A stretch of 34,408 bases of DNA from a virus, in IMG/VR virus record IMGVR_UViG_3300020195_000005, positions 1 through 34,408 of that record; one strand, 5' to 3'. Shown one piece after another: positions 23,890-31,245 of this stretch. The first letter of the stretch is position 1; each line of letters opens with the position of its first letter. The notes beneath the pieces are model-generated. The model ran no database searches. It was not told the DNA's origin and worked only from the letters and a program-made list of their open reading frames with translations. The translations under genes were made by a program, and so were the position numbers.

Positions 23890-24654
23890 TTAATACGGCC
23901 GTGCAGTTCCTGGTTTATCCCCCTCGCTGATTCCGGCTTCGTCGGATGTTAGCTCCTTCGCGTGGAATCGTTCCCACAACGCCTCAGCGACCTTGAAATC
24001 GTCGGCGCTTGTCTTGGCTGCCTTATCGATTTTTAAAACGAAATAGGCGCCATTGTCGCCCGTTTCTTTCTTGCTTCTGAGGGTGTATGTCCAAGCGAAC
24101 ATGTCCCGCTCCTGCGAAAACTGTGTCAAGGACAGCAATTCTTTGCCGGCCTTAAAACTTGTTTTCGAGAAACTGATCAAGACTGGAATGAACGTTCCCG
24201 GGATGTGCGCTAAGAAGTTAAGAAACTTTGTTGCTTTTGGCGGTTCGCCGTTTGCCCCAAACTTTCCGTCTTCCTGAACGCGCGGGTCGAGCAAATCCGT
24301 GCTGCGCCAAATGATCGCTCCGGTTTCAAACGCCGGATCGAAATCTGCGGATTTCTTGTCGCGAGGATTAAATCTGATCCAGTTTGTTTTTTTAAGGATT
24401 GGAACAAAGACAATCCGTCCATCGTTGTCAAGCGGAAAAGTCTCTTTCGTTAGCGAGTTGATGATCATTCCTGCTTGGAACCGTTTCGGGTCTTCCTCCA
24501 CTTCTGGAGAGAGCGCCTGGAGCAGTTTCGCGCGCGGGATGATCAGATCTTCTTGTTCCGCATCCTCTTCAAATCCTCGGCGTGGCGCCGTGGAAATCGC
24601 AACCTCTGTTGCTTGTTTTGTTTCAATCTCCGTTTCCGATTTTGTATTTTTCAT
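23890..24654 (-). CDS. Conserved-type phage replication-module protein, possible ssDNA-binding
   Basis: It encodes 254 residues. After a polar N-terminus comes LIIPRAKLLQALSPEV, then GMIINSLTKETFPLD and RIVFVPILKKTNWIRFNP, a pattern I associate with a phage protein placed between nuclease and primase genes. Downstream KATKFLNFLAHIPG and LISFSKTSFKAGKELL suggest an OB-like beta domain, and the C-terminus is acidic and flexible (LTSDEAGISEGDKPG), as in SSBs. AGAAGGACAAA precedes the ATG. The SSB idea is inference. Confidence 0.55.
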   Translation of the reverse strand: MKNTKSETEIETKQATEVAISTAPRRGFEEDAEQEDLIIPRAKLLQALSPEVEEDPKRFQAGMIINSLTKETFPLDNDGRIVFVPILKKTNWIRFNPRDKKSADFDPAFETGAIIWRSTDLLDPRVQEDGKFGANGEPPKATKFLNFLAHIPGTFIPVLISFSKTSFKAGKELLSLTQFSQERDMFAWTYTLRSKKETGDNGAYFVLKIDKAAKTSADDFKVAEALWERFHAKELTSDEAGISEGDKPGTARPY

Positions 24655-24683
24655 TTTGTCCTTCTTTTTAGTTTTAATTTGAC

Positions 24684-25091
24684 TTACTTCGCTGCCATGA
24701 ACGCAATTGACGCTTTCATGTAAAACTTAATGAACTCAGGTATCGCCTCCGCGCTCTCCATGCGTTCCCTGACATAGCTTGACAGGGATGCGGAATTGAC
24801 AGTGGGCTTTATTAAGTCTTCGCGCTGTTCGTCCTTTAAAAACTGAAAAAGCAGCGGCTCGTTAGCCTTGTCAAAACTTGCATAGAGCCTCGGCTTTTTC
24901 AGAATAACGTTCCCGATGCCGTCATATCTGGCAGTCGCGGTTTTATCCTGTGATTCCATGAGCTCAATGATCGCTATCTCGGCGTTGAGTGTGCGCGCTT
25001 TCGCATCAGACAAGCTATTCTCAAGCTTTTCTTCCTCGGCTCTAGCGTCGCGCAGTTCAATTACAAGATCGCGTTCTGTTTTGATTTCCAT
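24684..25091 (-). CDS. Coiled-coil protein of replication module
   Basis: It encodes 135 residues. The N-terminal 50 form a coiled coil (LVIELRDARAEEEKLENSLS). The C-terminal part has GIGNVILKKPRLYASFD and LIKPTVNSASLSSYVRERM. The layout resembles accessory proteins next to SSB-like genes in other phages; the family is not recognised. GGAGGTGAAATAAA is a strong ribosome site. It probably acts with the 254-residue protein immediately downstream. Confidence 0.6.
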   Translation of the reverse strand: MEIKTERDLVIELRDARAEEEKLENSLSDAKARTLNAEIAIIELMESQDKTATARYDGIGNVILKKPRLYASFDKANEPLLFQFLKDEQREDLIKPTVNSASLSSYVRERMESAEAIPEFIKFYMKASIAFMAAK

Positions 25092-25092
25092 T

Positions 25093-25392
25093 TTATTTCA
25101 CCTCCTTTATTGGTTTTTGATTGTTGTAGATAAAACTAATTACTGATTCCGAGTCATAGCATACGGCTGTCTTGGCGCCTGCCAGGGTCAATAGTTTCAG
25201 CGTGTGCGCTTGTAATTGTGTAGGCTTGCCTTTCCCAAATTTCAGCTCTATAAAAAAACACAAGCCGTCTTTTAATAAAAAAATATCAGGAATGCCGGAA
25301 TAAAACTTATCGGATATTTTCCAGATGAACGCATCGGGATATGTTTTACGAAGGAGTTTAAGTACTTTTGTTTTTAGTTTTAATTCGGACAC
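25093..25392 (-). CDS. VRR-NUC domain nuclease
   Basis: It encodes 99 residues from GTG at 25392, chosen because AAAGGA lies 8 bases upstream; the TTG at 25398 is too close to it. The core has GIPDIFLL (Asp36) and FFIELKFG (Glu49, Lys51), the PD-(D/E)xK catalytic set of VRR-NUC, followed by KPTQLQAHTLKLL. These stand-alone nucleases often accompany SNF2 helicases in phages and may process branched DNA. Its stop is one base from the next gene. Confidence 0.85.
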   Translation of the reverse strand: MSELKLKTKVLKLLRKTYPDAFIWKISDKFYSGIPDIFLLKDGLCFFIELKFGKGKPTQLQAHTLKLLTLAGAKTAVCYDSESVISFIYNNQKPIKEVK

Positions 25393-25447
25393 TTGCAATA
25401 TCCTTTGTTGTGCGGAGCAGTTTATACTTTATAAACAAAAAGTCAAT

Positions 25448-26062
25448 TTAATTTTTTGAAACACCACCAGCCCACTTTGGGTTGTCTTTCATTTTCCATT
25501 TTTTAAATAAATAGCATTTTTGAGAGCAATAAATTCTTCGCTGTGATTTCTTAGAACGAAAAACTTTTCTACACTTTTTGCATTTGCTTTTAAAACTAGA
25601 GTTTCTCTTATTATTTCGCTGTTGCTTATCCGTTGCCCAACGGCAATTCTTAGGAGTATAGTTTCCGTTATTATCTATTCTATCCATTGATAAATCAGCA
25701 GTAGGTTTTTTCCCCATATCTTTTATGAAGTTTGAAAAATCAAACCACCTTTTGCATACTTTTATCCCCCTCCCGCCATAATTTTTAAACTCGTTATTTT
25801 TAATATTTGAGCATCTTTGGATCATGTTTGCCCATGCTGTGTATTCTTGAGATTCAGTAAGTCCATGTTTTAAAACCCCTTTTTTTGTACATTCCCCTGT
25901 GCCGCAGCTTTTAGAATAACCTATTTTCAAATTAGTTAAATTAACTATGCGGATTTCCCCACATTTACATTTGCAAAGTAATCGACTGCGCCAGTTTTTT
26001 GATTTTATCGTGTTATCAATTACTGTCCAAAGTCCGAATTTTTTACCTATCTGAATTGACAT
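25448..26062 (-). CDS. HNH-type homing endonuclease-like protein with zinc fingers
   Basis: It encodes 204 residues. An N-terminal cysteine cluster (CKCKCG at 30-35, C53, C58) precedes the nuclease-type region NYGGRGIKVCKRWFDFSNF (95-112) and MDRIDNNGNYTPKNCRWA (126-143), a signature of free-standing phage HNH/AP2-like endonucleases. A C-terminal ribbon follows (CKKC at 161-164, CSQKC at 179-183). It overlaps the helicase 3' end by 16 bases. By eye it is AT-richer than its neighbours, consistent with a mobile endonuclease inserted between helicase and VRR-NUC. Confidence 0.8.
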   Translation of the reverse strand: MSIQIGKKFGLWTVIDNTIKSKNWRSRLLCKCKCGEIRIVNLTNLKIGYSKSCGTGECTKKGVLKHGLTESQEYTAWANMIQRCSNIKNNEFKNYGGRGIKVCKRWFDFSNFIKDMGKKPTADLSMDRIDNNGNYTPKNCRWATDKQQRNNKRNSSFKSKCKKCRKVFRSKKSQRRIYCSQKCYLFKKWKMKDNPKWAGGVSKN

Positions 26063-27459
26063 AGTAGTTCCTGATTGTCACTTTTTTTATTCAATATCTT
26101 ATAAATGTCTTCGTCTATACTATCACAAGTTTGCAAATAAATGTAAGTTGTTGACATTTTTTGCCCGGGCCTGTCCGTTCTACCGCGGGCTTGTTCAAAT
26201 CCCTCAAAACTATAATCTACGCTAAAAAAAACTTGAAGATGACACCCGACAAAAGTAAGCCCAAACATAGCCGATCTTGGATGCGCCACGAGTATGCGCG
26301 CGGATCCGTCTTTAAAATCGCGGACGGATTGGTCGCGGTCTTTTGTGCCGGAATAAAGCGTGGAGAACTTGATCTCTTGCTCGGCTAGGTACGCGCAGAT
26401 TTTATCCATTTCCCAATGAAATTGGATCCATACAATGATCTGCTGGTCTCCGGCCTGCTCAATAATATCGGCCAGCTCATTAAGTTTGGCGTTGCCTTCG
26501 GGGATGTCTAGCGCGGTGCCGTGCTCGTCATAAATAAAACCCGCGCAGATCTGGCGAAGTTTTAAGATTTTTGAAATCGCCACCTGCGCGGTGATGGTGC
26601 TGTCTTTTAGTTCAAGGATCAAATGCTGTTTCATCTGCTTGTACGCTGAGCGTTGCGGTCCTGACATTGTTATTTTACGCACCTCATCCATCGTCTCGGG
26701 TAGATCTAAGCACTCTTTTTTCTTGGCAAAATGTGCCCACTTACTTATTTCTCGCATCATTTCAGCTCGTTTTTCGTTTGTCATGTCGTAGTCGCATTTC
26801 CGCATGATTTCCTGTGCCATCCCGTACGGAATTTTCATCCCCTGTGGCATCTGCGCGCCGGTGTACCTGTTTTTCAAATAAAAATAAGAGTTTCTGAACG
26901 CAAAAAACGATGGGTGAAATATCCCGCGCTGCACGAACTGCATCTGTGGCCAATACTCAATGGCTGAGTTCGGCGCTGGCGTGCCTGTTGAGATCACGCG
27001 ATGCTTGAAAATCGGCGCCAGTTCGAGCAGCGCTCGGGTGGTCTGCGCCTTGAAATTTTTTATTTTGCTTGATTCATCCAATACACACATCCAAGGGTCG
27101 TTTCCGATCATGCTTTTAATCGCCTGCTGCTTGGGGAGTGAGCGCATCTCCTCATAGTTTGTGGCGACGATGTCTGGCGTCGCACCCTTTATTTTCGGGT
27201 ATTTATGCAGGTTTTGGAATTTCATTCCGGGCATAAATTTCGAGACGTCCTCAGCCCATGCCCCCTCGATTAGGGATATTGGGCAAACCACCAGTAATTT
27301 TAGCGCCGGCGTTGCCTCTCTCAGGCGCTTAAACAGTGATAGCGTCCCGATGGTCTTACCTGTCCCGATATCCCAAAATAACGCACCGCAGCCCTTTTCT
27401 GGCGTGCCGTTGAGAATGAATTCAACGCCGGCGGACTGATGTTTAAACAGTTCGATCAT
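26047..27459 (-). CDS. SNF2-type (SF2) DNA helicase/translocase
   Basis: It encodes 470 residues from MIELFKHQ (overlapping the upstream stop as ATGA). The Q-like start FKHQSAGVEFIL, Walker A DIGTGKT (30-36), VLDESSKIKN (127-136; DES in place of DEAH), STGTP (157-161) and a C-terminal QARGRTDRPGQ arginine-finger motif identify an SNF2-like ATPase. Phage members remodel or unwind DNA during replication or recombination. The gene heads a block with VRR-NUC and primase genes, the usual partnership. Confidence 0.9.
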   Translation of the reverse strand: MIELFKHQSAGVEFILNGTPEKGCGALFWDIGTGKTIGTLSLFKRLREATPALKLLVVCPISLIEGAWAEDVSKFMPGMKFQNLHKYPKIKGATPDIVATNYEEMRSLPKQQAIKSMIGNDPWMCVLDESSKIKNFKAQTTRALLELAPIFKHRVISTGTPAPNSAIEYWPQMQFVQRGIFHPSFFAFRNSYFYLKNRYTGAQMPQGMKIPYGMAQEIMRKCDYDMTNEKRAEMMREISKWAHFAKKKECLDLPETMDEVRKITMSGPQRSAYKQMKQHLILELKDSTITAQVAISKILKLRQICAGFIYDEHGTALDIPEGNAKLNELADIIEQAGDQQIIVWIQFHWEMDKICAYLAEQEIKFSTLYSGTKDRDQSVRDFKDGSARILVAHPRSAMFGLTFVGCHLQVFFSVDYSFEGFEQARGRTDRPGQKMSTTYIYLQTCDSIDEDIYKILNKKSDNQELLCQFR

Positions 27460-27638
27460 TTTTTCTCGCGGATTACCCGGCGCAGTTCTGATTTTCGGAT
27501 GCCAACACTGTTGAGCTGGCGTTCGATTTTGATTGTACCGCGTCCCATCTGCCGCCTGATCCACACGCACCCCCAGCTGATTCCGTTTTTTTTTAAAAAC
27601 GACTGCGCCTCGCGCACGGTTAAAAGTTCATCTAGCAT
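27456..27638 (-). CDS. Small helix-turn-helix DNA-binding protein
   Basis: It encodes 60 residues. LLTVREAQSFLKKNGISWGC then VWIRRQMGRGTIKIER has the layout of an excisionase/MerR-like HTH (helix_17 type), with a basic C-terminus (RKSELRRVIREKK). AAGAGGAGAATATAAAA gives a strong ribosome site. It overlaps the SNF2 start by ATGA. Without an integrase it is more likely a transcriptional or replication regulator than an excisionase. Confidence 0.7.
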   Translation of the reverse strand: MLDELLTVREAQSFLKKNGISWGCVWIRRQMGRGTIKIERQLNSVGIRKSELRRVIREKK

Positions 27639-27690
27639 TTTTATATTCTCCTCTTGTTAACAGTTTGCAAATTACACACTAAACGCTCCG

Positions 27691-27721
27691 AGCCTATAAA
27701 ACTTTGTTTGTTTTAAAGGCT
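27691..27721 (-). other. Imperfect hairpin including a stop codon
   Basis: AGCCTATAAAAC (27691-27702) and GTTTTAAAGGCT (27710-27721) pair with one mismatch around a 7-base loop. The TAA stop of the upstream 66-residue gene lies inside the stem. No T-run follows on either strand, so it is not a clear terminator; it could protect or attenuate the message before the replication block. Confidence 0.5.
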
Positions 27722-27913
27722 ATTGATCAAGTCTGCTTTTGACGCAAACAGTTCGCTTTCATAGCACAGCCTTACCGGTTTCAGCATGTATTTTGTTAAT
27801 AATTCAAACCTTGTAACATGAATTATTATTTCATCGATCGAGCACTCCCTGATTTTATCATCAAAAATTAACCAAACTGATTGATTGCGGCTGTATTTCG
27901 TTTCGATTTTCAT
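27713..27913 (-). CDS. Small phage protein, unknown family member
   Basis: It encodes 66 residues. The arrangement of VWLIFDDKIRECSIDEI, then VRLCYESELFASKADLINSL at the end, is one I recognise from small phage and plasmid proteins (a beta strand pair plus ...ELFASKxxL). Function is not known. CAGGAGCAACT precedes the ATG. It lies at the boundary between the small early genes and replication genes. Confidence 0.65.
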   Translation of the reverse strand: MKIETKYSRNQSVWLIFDDKIRECSIDEIIIHVTRFELLTKYMLKPVRLCYESELFASKADLINSL

Positions 27914-27929
27914 AGTTGCTCCTGTTGGT

Positions 27930-28091
27930 TTAATAACTCAATCCCAATCCGTAATATGTCTTCTGGATAGACCAGCTCTTAGCTAGAATAATATTGGATA
28001 GTCGGTCAATCGTAGCTTGAAGATGTTCAATCTCAGCTTGAAGCTGTTCAATTTTATTATCCAAATCTTTAATGTGTTCTTGTTCGATCAT
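27930..28091 (-). CDS. 53-residue coiled-coil protein
   Basis: The first 35 residues are a near-perfect coiled coil (IKDLDNKIEQLQAEIEHLQA), followed by a short aromatic tail (WSIQKTYYGLGLSY). GAGGAGAATTT precedes the ATG, which overlaps the upstream stop (ATGA). It follows the two alanine-rich paralogues and could be an oligomerisation partner. Function unknown. Confidence 0.65.
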   Translation of the reverse strand: MIEQEHIKDLDNKIEQLQAEIEHLQATIDRLSNIILAKSWSIQKTYYGLGLSY

Positions 28092-28636
28092 AAATTCTCC
28101 TCAATAATTTTAATCCCATAGTTAAAAATATTCTCCTTAACCTCTTTTCTGCCGACTCCATCGGCGGCATTGGCGGAATAGACGGCGGCCATGGCGGCCT
28201 TGGCGGAACCGGCGGAATAGGCGGCGTTGGCGGCGTTGGCGGCGGCATGGGCGGCAAAGGCGACGGCATAACCGTGATAGGCGGCAAAGGCGACATTGGC
28301 GGCGGCAAGGGCGACATTAGCGGCAAGCTCCCTATTCTCGATCGTGTCATCTTTTAGTACAGCCTTAGTAGCATCAATCGCCTGTCTAGGTCTAGCATCG
28401 TCTGGATGTTTCTTTTCCCAAATATCAATAACCTGTTCCGCGGCAAAAATCTCGTACGCCAAATATTGTCGGCGTGTCATAGCCCTCACGATCAGCCAAT
28501 TAGCCCATTCCCAGTGGTCGTCGTTGTTTAGCGATTGCAACACCCGGACAAGCTCGGTCTCTTTTTGATTCTCAAACCAAACTATTCCTTCTTTGCACGC
28601 TTTTTTTGAGTTCAAGAATTCCGTTGTTATTTTCAT
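28088..28636 (-). CDS. Alanine-rich Imm5-like protein, longer paralogue
   Basis: It encodes 182 residues. Residues 1-50 (KKACKEGIVWFENQKETELV, HWEWANWLIV) are shared with the next gene. Then IDIWEKKHPDDARPRQAIDA, a signature of the Imm5-like family seen in phage and polymorphic-toxin immunity genes. About residues 100-160 form an Ala-rich repeat (AANAANAAYSAGSAKAAMAA). The DNA there is a GGCGG/GCC-rich repetitive tract, prone to length change. The C-terminus IFNYGIKIIEENL again matches its paralogue. Strong GAGGAGTT ribosome site. Role unknown; family name is the only clue to toxin or host-factor binding. Confidence 0.6.
   Translation of the reverse strand: MKITTEFLNSKKACKEGIVWFENQKETELVRVLQSLNNDDHWEWANWLIVRAMTRRQYLAYEIFAAEQVIDIWEKKHPDDARPRQAIDATKAVLKDDTIENRELAANVALAAANVAFAAYHGYAVAFAAHAAANAANAAYSAGSAKAAMAAVYSANAADGVGRKEVKENIFNYGIKIIEENL
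28548..28579. repeat. 32-bp direct repeat shared by the two Ala-rich genes (second copy 28907-28938)
   Basis: The same 32 bases, starting ACAAGCTCGGTCTC, occur in both genes and code for the ENQKETELV region. Neighbouring stretches such as AGCCCATTCCCAGTGG and CAATAATTTTAATCCCAT are also shared. This shows recent tandem duplication of the gene rather than convergence. Confidence 0.9.
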
Positions 28637-28995
28637 AACTCCTCCTCAATAATTTTAATCCCATGGTTTAATATTTTTAACATAATATGTTTTTTTGCTG
28701 CAACATAAGCATCAGTGTGAGAAGCGGTATCAACAACAGGAGAATCAGCAGCATCAGCACCATAATAAGCAGTATAAGCAGCTGCAGAATAAGCGGCAGT
28801 AGAATAAGCGGCATATGAAATATATTGTTTGTAGCTCATAATCTTAACGAGCAACCAACTAGCCCATTCCCAGTGGTTGTCGTTGTTCAAAGATTGCACG
28901 ACATTAACAAGCTCGGTCTCTTTTTGATTCTCAAACCATTTAACGCCCGATGAACATGCTTTTTTTTCTAGTAGCCATTCTTTAGTTATTTTCAT
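28633..28995 (-). CDS. Alanine/tyrosine-rich shorter paralogue
   Basis: It encodes 120 residues. The N-terminus (KKACSSGVKWFENQKETELV, HWEWASWLLV) and the C-terminus (ILNHGIKIIEEEL) are nearly those of 28088-28636. The PDDARPRQAID segment is absent. The Ala-rich middle is shorter and tyrosine-rich (AAYSTAAYSAAAYTAYYGAD). It overlaps the longer paralogue by ATGA. It looks like a duplicate that lost or never had the charged central block; hetero-oligomers are possible. Confidence 0.6.
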   Translation of the reverse strand: MKITKEWLLEKKACSSGVKWFENQKETELVNVVQSLNNDNHWEWASWLLVKIMSYKQYISYAAYSTAAYSAAAYTAYYGADAADSPVVDTASHTDAYVAAKKHIMLKILNHGIKIIEEEL

Positions 28996-29007
28996 AAATT
29001 CTCCTGT

Positions 29008-29088
29008 TCATCTTCTCGAAAATGTTTTACTAAGCACAAGCCCGAATGCGACTCCTAAACAAAATATACTCCAATGAGTTTCAATCAT
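29008..29088 (-). CDS. 26-residue single-TM micropeptide
   Basis: It has a strong ribosome site (AGGAGAAGTT) and is linked to the upstream gene by ATGA. The peptide IETHWSIFCLGVAFGLVLSK is one hydrophobic helix with a basic end (FSRR), which should insert into the inner membrane with the C-terminus inside or bound to lipid. It is probably a real micropeptide because spacing and overlaps fit; function unknown. Confidence 0.5.
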   Translation of the reverse strand: MIETHWSIFCLGVAFGLVLSKTFSRR

Positions 29089-29549
29089 AACTTCTCCTGT
29101 TCATCTGGTTTGTCTAGGGATGAGAACTTTAATTTGTCAGCATACTTCTCATTTACCATTTGGTTTTTCCCACATTCTTCGTGTCTTTTTTCTTTCACTT
29201 CTCCATCACACAGACAAAGTCCACCATTATTTGCCACAACTATCTCATAAAGTTCTTCTGCTGTTTTGTCTTTGACAAAATCTCTCACATATTCCCCAGA
29301 TGAAGTAAGCCAACCAAAACGAGCAGATGTTCCCCATTCAATGACACTACCTTTTTCAAAGGCATTTATGAGAAGCCAAGTTACTGTGTCTCCTAGTTTT
29401 TCCTCTAATACCTCGGAAGAGTAATTTCTTTTATCTTCAATTAAATCAAAGAATGCCTTAACTGCGTTTAATATAGGCAGCTCGCCAGAGCCGTATCCTG
29501 CTCCAAATACTCTATTTTCCCAGTCTGTAAATTGTAATTCTTTATTCAT
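29085..29549 (-). CDS. Early protein with C-terminal cysteine cluster
   Basis: It encodes 154 residues. WENRVFGAGYGSGELPILNA resembles the start of a family seen in many phage early regions. The middle is helical (YSSEVLEEKLGDTVTWLLIN). A late NNGGLCLCDGEVKEKRHEEC may bind metal. AGAAGGAATAACGATCT precedes the ATG. Function unknown. Confidence 0.6.
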   Translation of the reverse strand: MNKELQFTDWENRVFGAGYGSGELPILNAVKAFFDLIEDKRNYSSEVLEEKLGDTVTWLLINAFEKGSVIEWGTSARFGWLTSSGEYVRDFVKDKTAEELYEIVVANNGGLCLCDGEVKEKRHEECGKNQMVNEKYADKLKFSSLDKPDEQEKL

Positions 29550-29555
29550 AGATCG

Positions 29556-29754
29556 TTATTCCTTCTCTGTTAATCCAATTCCGTATTCCCCTGAACACGC
29601 CCCTGTGCGCAAATCATAATTGTTGCCACCGTTTCGACATTCAAACTCAAACTGTTCCCGTTCGTTTCGACCACCATCAAGCCTCGTCATCCAATTTATC
29701 AAATGCAGTCCAGCGGTTATAACCAACAATATACAAATTAGGGCTTTTATACAT
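29556..29754 (-). pseudogene. Small TM protein gene, apparently frameshifted at an A4 run
   Basis: AGGAGA and ATG (29754) are ideal, but that frame stops after 25 codons. With one A fewer at 29745-29748 the frame opens for 65 codons. It then reads MYKALICILLVITAGLHLIN (one TM helix), then WMTRLDGGRNEREQFEFECR and a GACSGEYGIGLTEKE tail. The downstream frame has no clear initiation site of its own; internal ATG at 29690 has none. This is either a true disruption, a programmed +1 slip, or a sequencing error in A4. Confidence 0.55.
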
Positions 29755-29782
29755 TCTCCTAGGGTTTTAATACATCCTCCTA
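29741..29782. repeat. 21-bp tandem duplication covering ribosome site and start codon
   Basis: Two adjacent 21-bp units (29741-29761, 29762-29782) differ at three positions; each carries TAGGAG(G/A)ATGTAT on the minus strand. The upstream copy runs into a stop after two codons (ATG TAT TAA). The duplication lies at the start of the frameshifted TM gene. Confidence 0.85.
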
Positions 29783-29804
29783 TTTATTCCGATTAAGGGC
29801 GTGG

Positions 29805-29966
29805 TCATTTCACCACCTCAACTTTAACAACGGGAATCATCATTCCAACTAATGCCAAGCGAACATAATTACACCAATCGTCTGAGTTGTCAGTGTGTTC
29901 TAGGGTTACTAAACACTGGACTGTTTTCTTTTTATTATCCATTTGTTCTAAGAAATCTTCTTTCAT
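29805..29966 (-). CDS. 53-residue small early protein
   Basis: It starts with an ATGA overlap with the 167-residue gene. The sequence (KEDFLEQMDNKKKTVQCLVT, then WCNYVRLALVGMMIPVVKVE) has a short hydrophobic strand-like C-terminus but no convincing TM. GGGGAAAGT precedes the ATG. Unknown. Confidence 0.55.
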   Translation of the reverse strand: MKEDFLEQMDNKKKTVQCLVTLEHTDNSDDWCNYVRLALVGMMIPVVKVEVVK

Positions 29967-30466
29967 ACTTTCCCCGCTAATTTTCTAATATTCACAGCGA
30001 TCATTAAAGATATGTTTCTTCCGATATTTTCTTCACCGTCTTCTAATCTTGTCGCCTGCTCTGCCGCAATATTTGCGCTATCTTCGATGCCTTTTTTGCG
30101 CGCTGTGAGGATGGCTGATTTTATAAAGCCAACCATCTTATAAGCACCTGCTGTCTGTCTATTAAGCCAATACTCTTTTTCCTTAGGATCACTTGGTTCC
30201 AAGCCCATGTCGCCATAGGTATACGGTAGGTATTTAATCTCAACAACCAAAGCTCTTGCTAATTCAAAATTTTCACGACTTACGCCATGATCAAAAAGCT
30301 GACAATGCTTGCATCCACTCCAAACTGTAGGACTGCCACCATTGTCAACTGTGTCAAACGCAATTAATCCATTTCCGCAAGAAGAACAAACCTTTCCTAT
30401 GATTTCAATTTCAACACTAGGTCTAATTTTATCTCTCGCTAGTTTTTTAGCTTCTTCGTTATTCAT
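29963..30466 (-). CDS. Zinc-ribbon early protein
   Basis: It encodes 167 residues. CSSCGNGL at about 27 and GCKHCQLFDHG at about 51 form a four-cysteine zinc ribbon. The remainder is helical (ENFELARALVVEIKYLPYTY, then GRNISLMIAVNIRKLAG), with WLNRQTAGAYKMVGFIK between. AAGGAGAAAGT precedes the ATG. Zinc-ribbon early proteins often bind host polymerase or DNA, but no specific role can be assigned. Confidence 0.65.
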   Translation of the reverse strand: MNNEEAKKLARDKIRPSVEIEIIGKVCSSCGNGLIAFDTVDNGGSPTVWSGCKHCQLFDHGVSRENFELARALVVEIKYLPYTYGDMGLEPSDPKEKEYWLNRQTAGAYKMVGFIKSAILTARKKGIEDSANIAAEQATRLEDGEENIGRNISLMIAVNIRKLAGKV

Positions 30467-31062
30467 ACTTTCTCCTTCAACTCTTGATCTTTTTTCCGTT
30501 TTTCATCACAAAAAATACATATGAAATATGTTCTTTCATCTCCTGTATATACACCTTCATTTTCGAGGTGGAATATTTTTCCACAATAACCATCGCAACA
30601 ATGAATTGATATATTTGGAATCAATTTATGGAGCGAATCAATTGTGTATTTTGCTTCGGTTATCACGTAATCAAGATCAAAATACTGGCCAACATCCCAT
30701 GAATGCATGTAGTCACATCCCGCTTTTATCCATCTCGGCCTACCGTCAATCCCGCCGCGTTTTTCGTAAAAAGTACAGCCTCCATGCCACTCCAAACTGT
30801 TAATGATTGAGCCTGCGTAATTGTAAAAAATGTCAATTTTCCCACTTGCTGGGCGCACATGTTCTTTTGATTTTAACCAAAAATCTTCACGCCTATCTTC
30901 GGGAATCTGCTCCAAAAGAACATGGATGTAGTGGCAAAAATCAAAATAACGATCACTGCGTGCATCAGTACTCGCATTTGCTAAAACAGTCCAAAGAATC
31001 CCCCTATAGCGTCCTGAATATTCCAATCGCTGATTATTTTTTCCGTCAAATTCAATTTTCAT
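30463..31062 (-). CDS. Early protein with C-terminal CxxC pairs
   Basis: I prefer the Met of MKIEFDGKNNQ (199 residues), four codons into the open frame, because GGAGCAAATT is upstream and the previous gene's stop overlaps it. The body (SDRYFDFCHYIHVLLEQIPE, then GGCTFYEKRGGIDGRPRWIK) is rich in aromatics. The end has CCDGYCGKIF and CIFCDEKRKK, likely a zinc site. It overlaps the next gene by 4 bases. Unknown function. Confidence 0.6.
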   Translation of the reverse strand: MKIEFDGKNNQRLEYSGRYRGILWTVLANASTDARSDRYFDFCHYIHVLLEQIPEDRREDFWLKSKEHVRPASGKIDIFYNYAGSIINSLEWHGGCTFYEKRGGIDGRPRWIKAGCDYMHSWDVGQYFDLDYVITEAKYTIDSLHKLIPNISIHCCDGYCGKIFHLENEGVYTGDERTYFICIFCDEKRKKDQELKEKV

Positions 31063-31202
31063 AATTTGCTCCATTTATGCCATAAAAAACAGCGGTTACA
31101 TTTCTTTTGTTCACTAGTCTTGCTTTTTTCTTGTGCCCATATATGCCAGGCGGCATATCCGTCTGGTTCTCCCGCGTTTCGGCGACATGCTTGTATTATC
31201 AT
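31059..31202 (-). CDS. 47-residue zinc-knuckle microprotein
   Basis: AAGGAGTAGAA precedes the ATG; the stop overlaps the next start (ATGA). QACRRNAGEPDGYAAWHIWA is followed by QKKCNRCFLWHKW. The CxxC with flanking His and Trp resembles small phage zinc proteins. Unknown role. Confidence 0.6.
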   Translation of the reverse strand: MIIQACRRNAGEPDGYAAWHIWAQEKSKTSEQKKCNRCFLWHKWSKL

Positions 31203-31245
31203 TTCTACTCCTTAAGGTCTCCGATTGAATTACAATTGCAGGCGA

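Noticed and set aside
22092-24277. Plus-strand open frames opposite the primase-helicase and following gene
   Set aside because: They are antisense to strongly supported coding frames and show no domain features.
27456-27638. Excisionase, implying a temperate phage
   Set aside because: The HTH type is compatible, but no integrase, att-like repeat or repressor was found.
28160-28330. Possible CRISPR or regulatory tandem repeat in the GGCGG-rich tract
   Set aside because: The periodicity is codon-scale and inside the alanine-rich coding frame; no spacer/repeat alternation.
28069-28350. Proline-rich minus-strand ORF (MSPLPPPMSPLPP type)
   Set aside because: It is the shifted frame of the alanine-rich repeat in 28088-28636; proline runs arise from the GCC/GGC triplet pattern.
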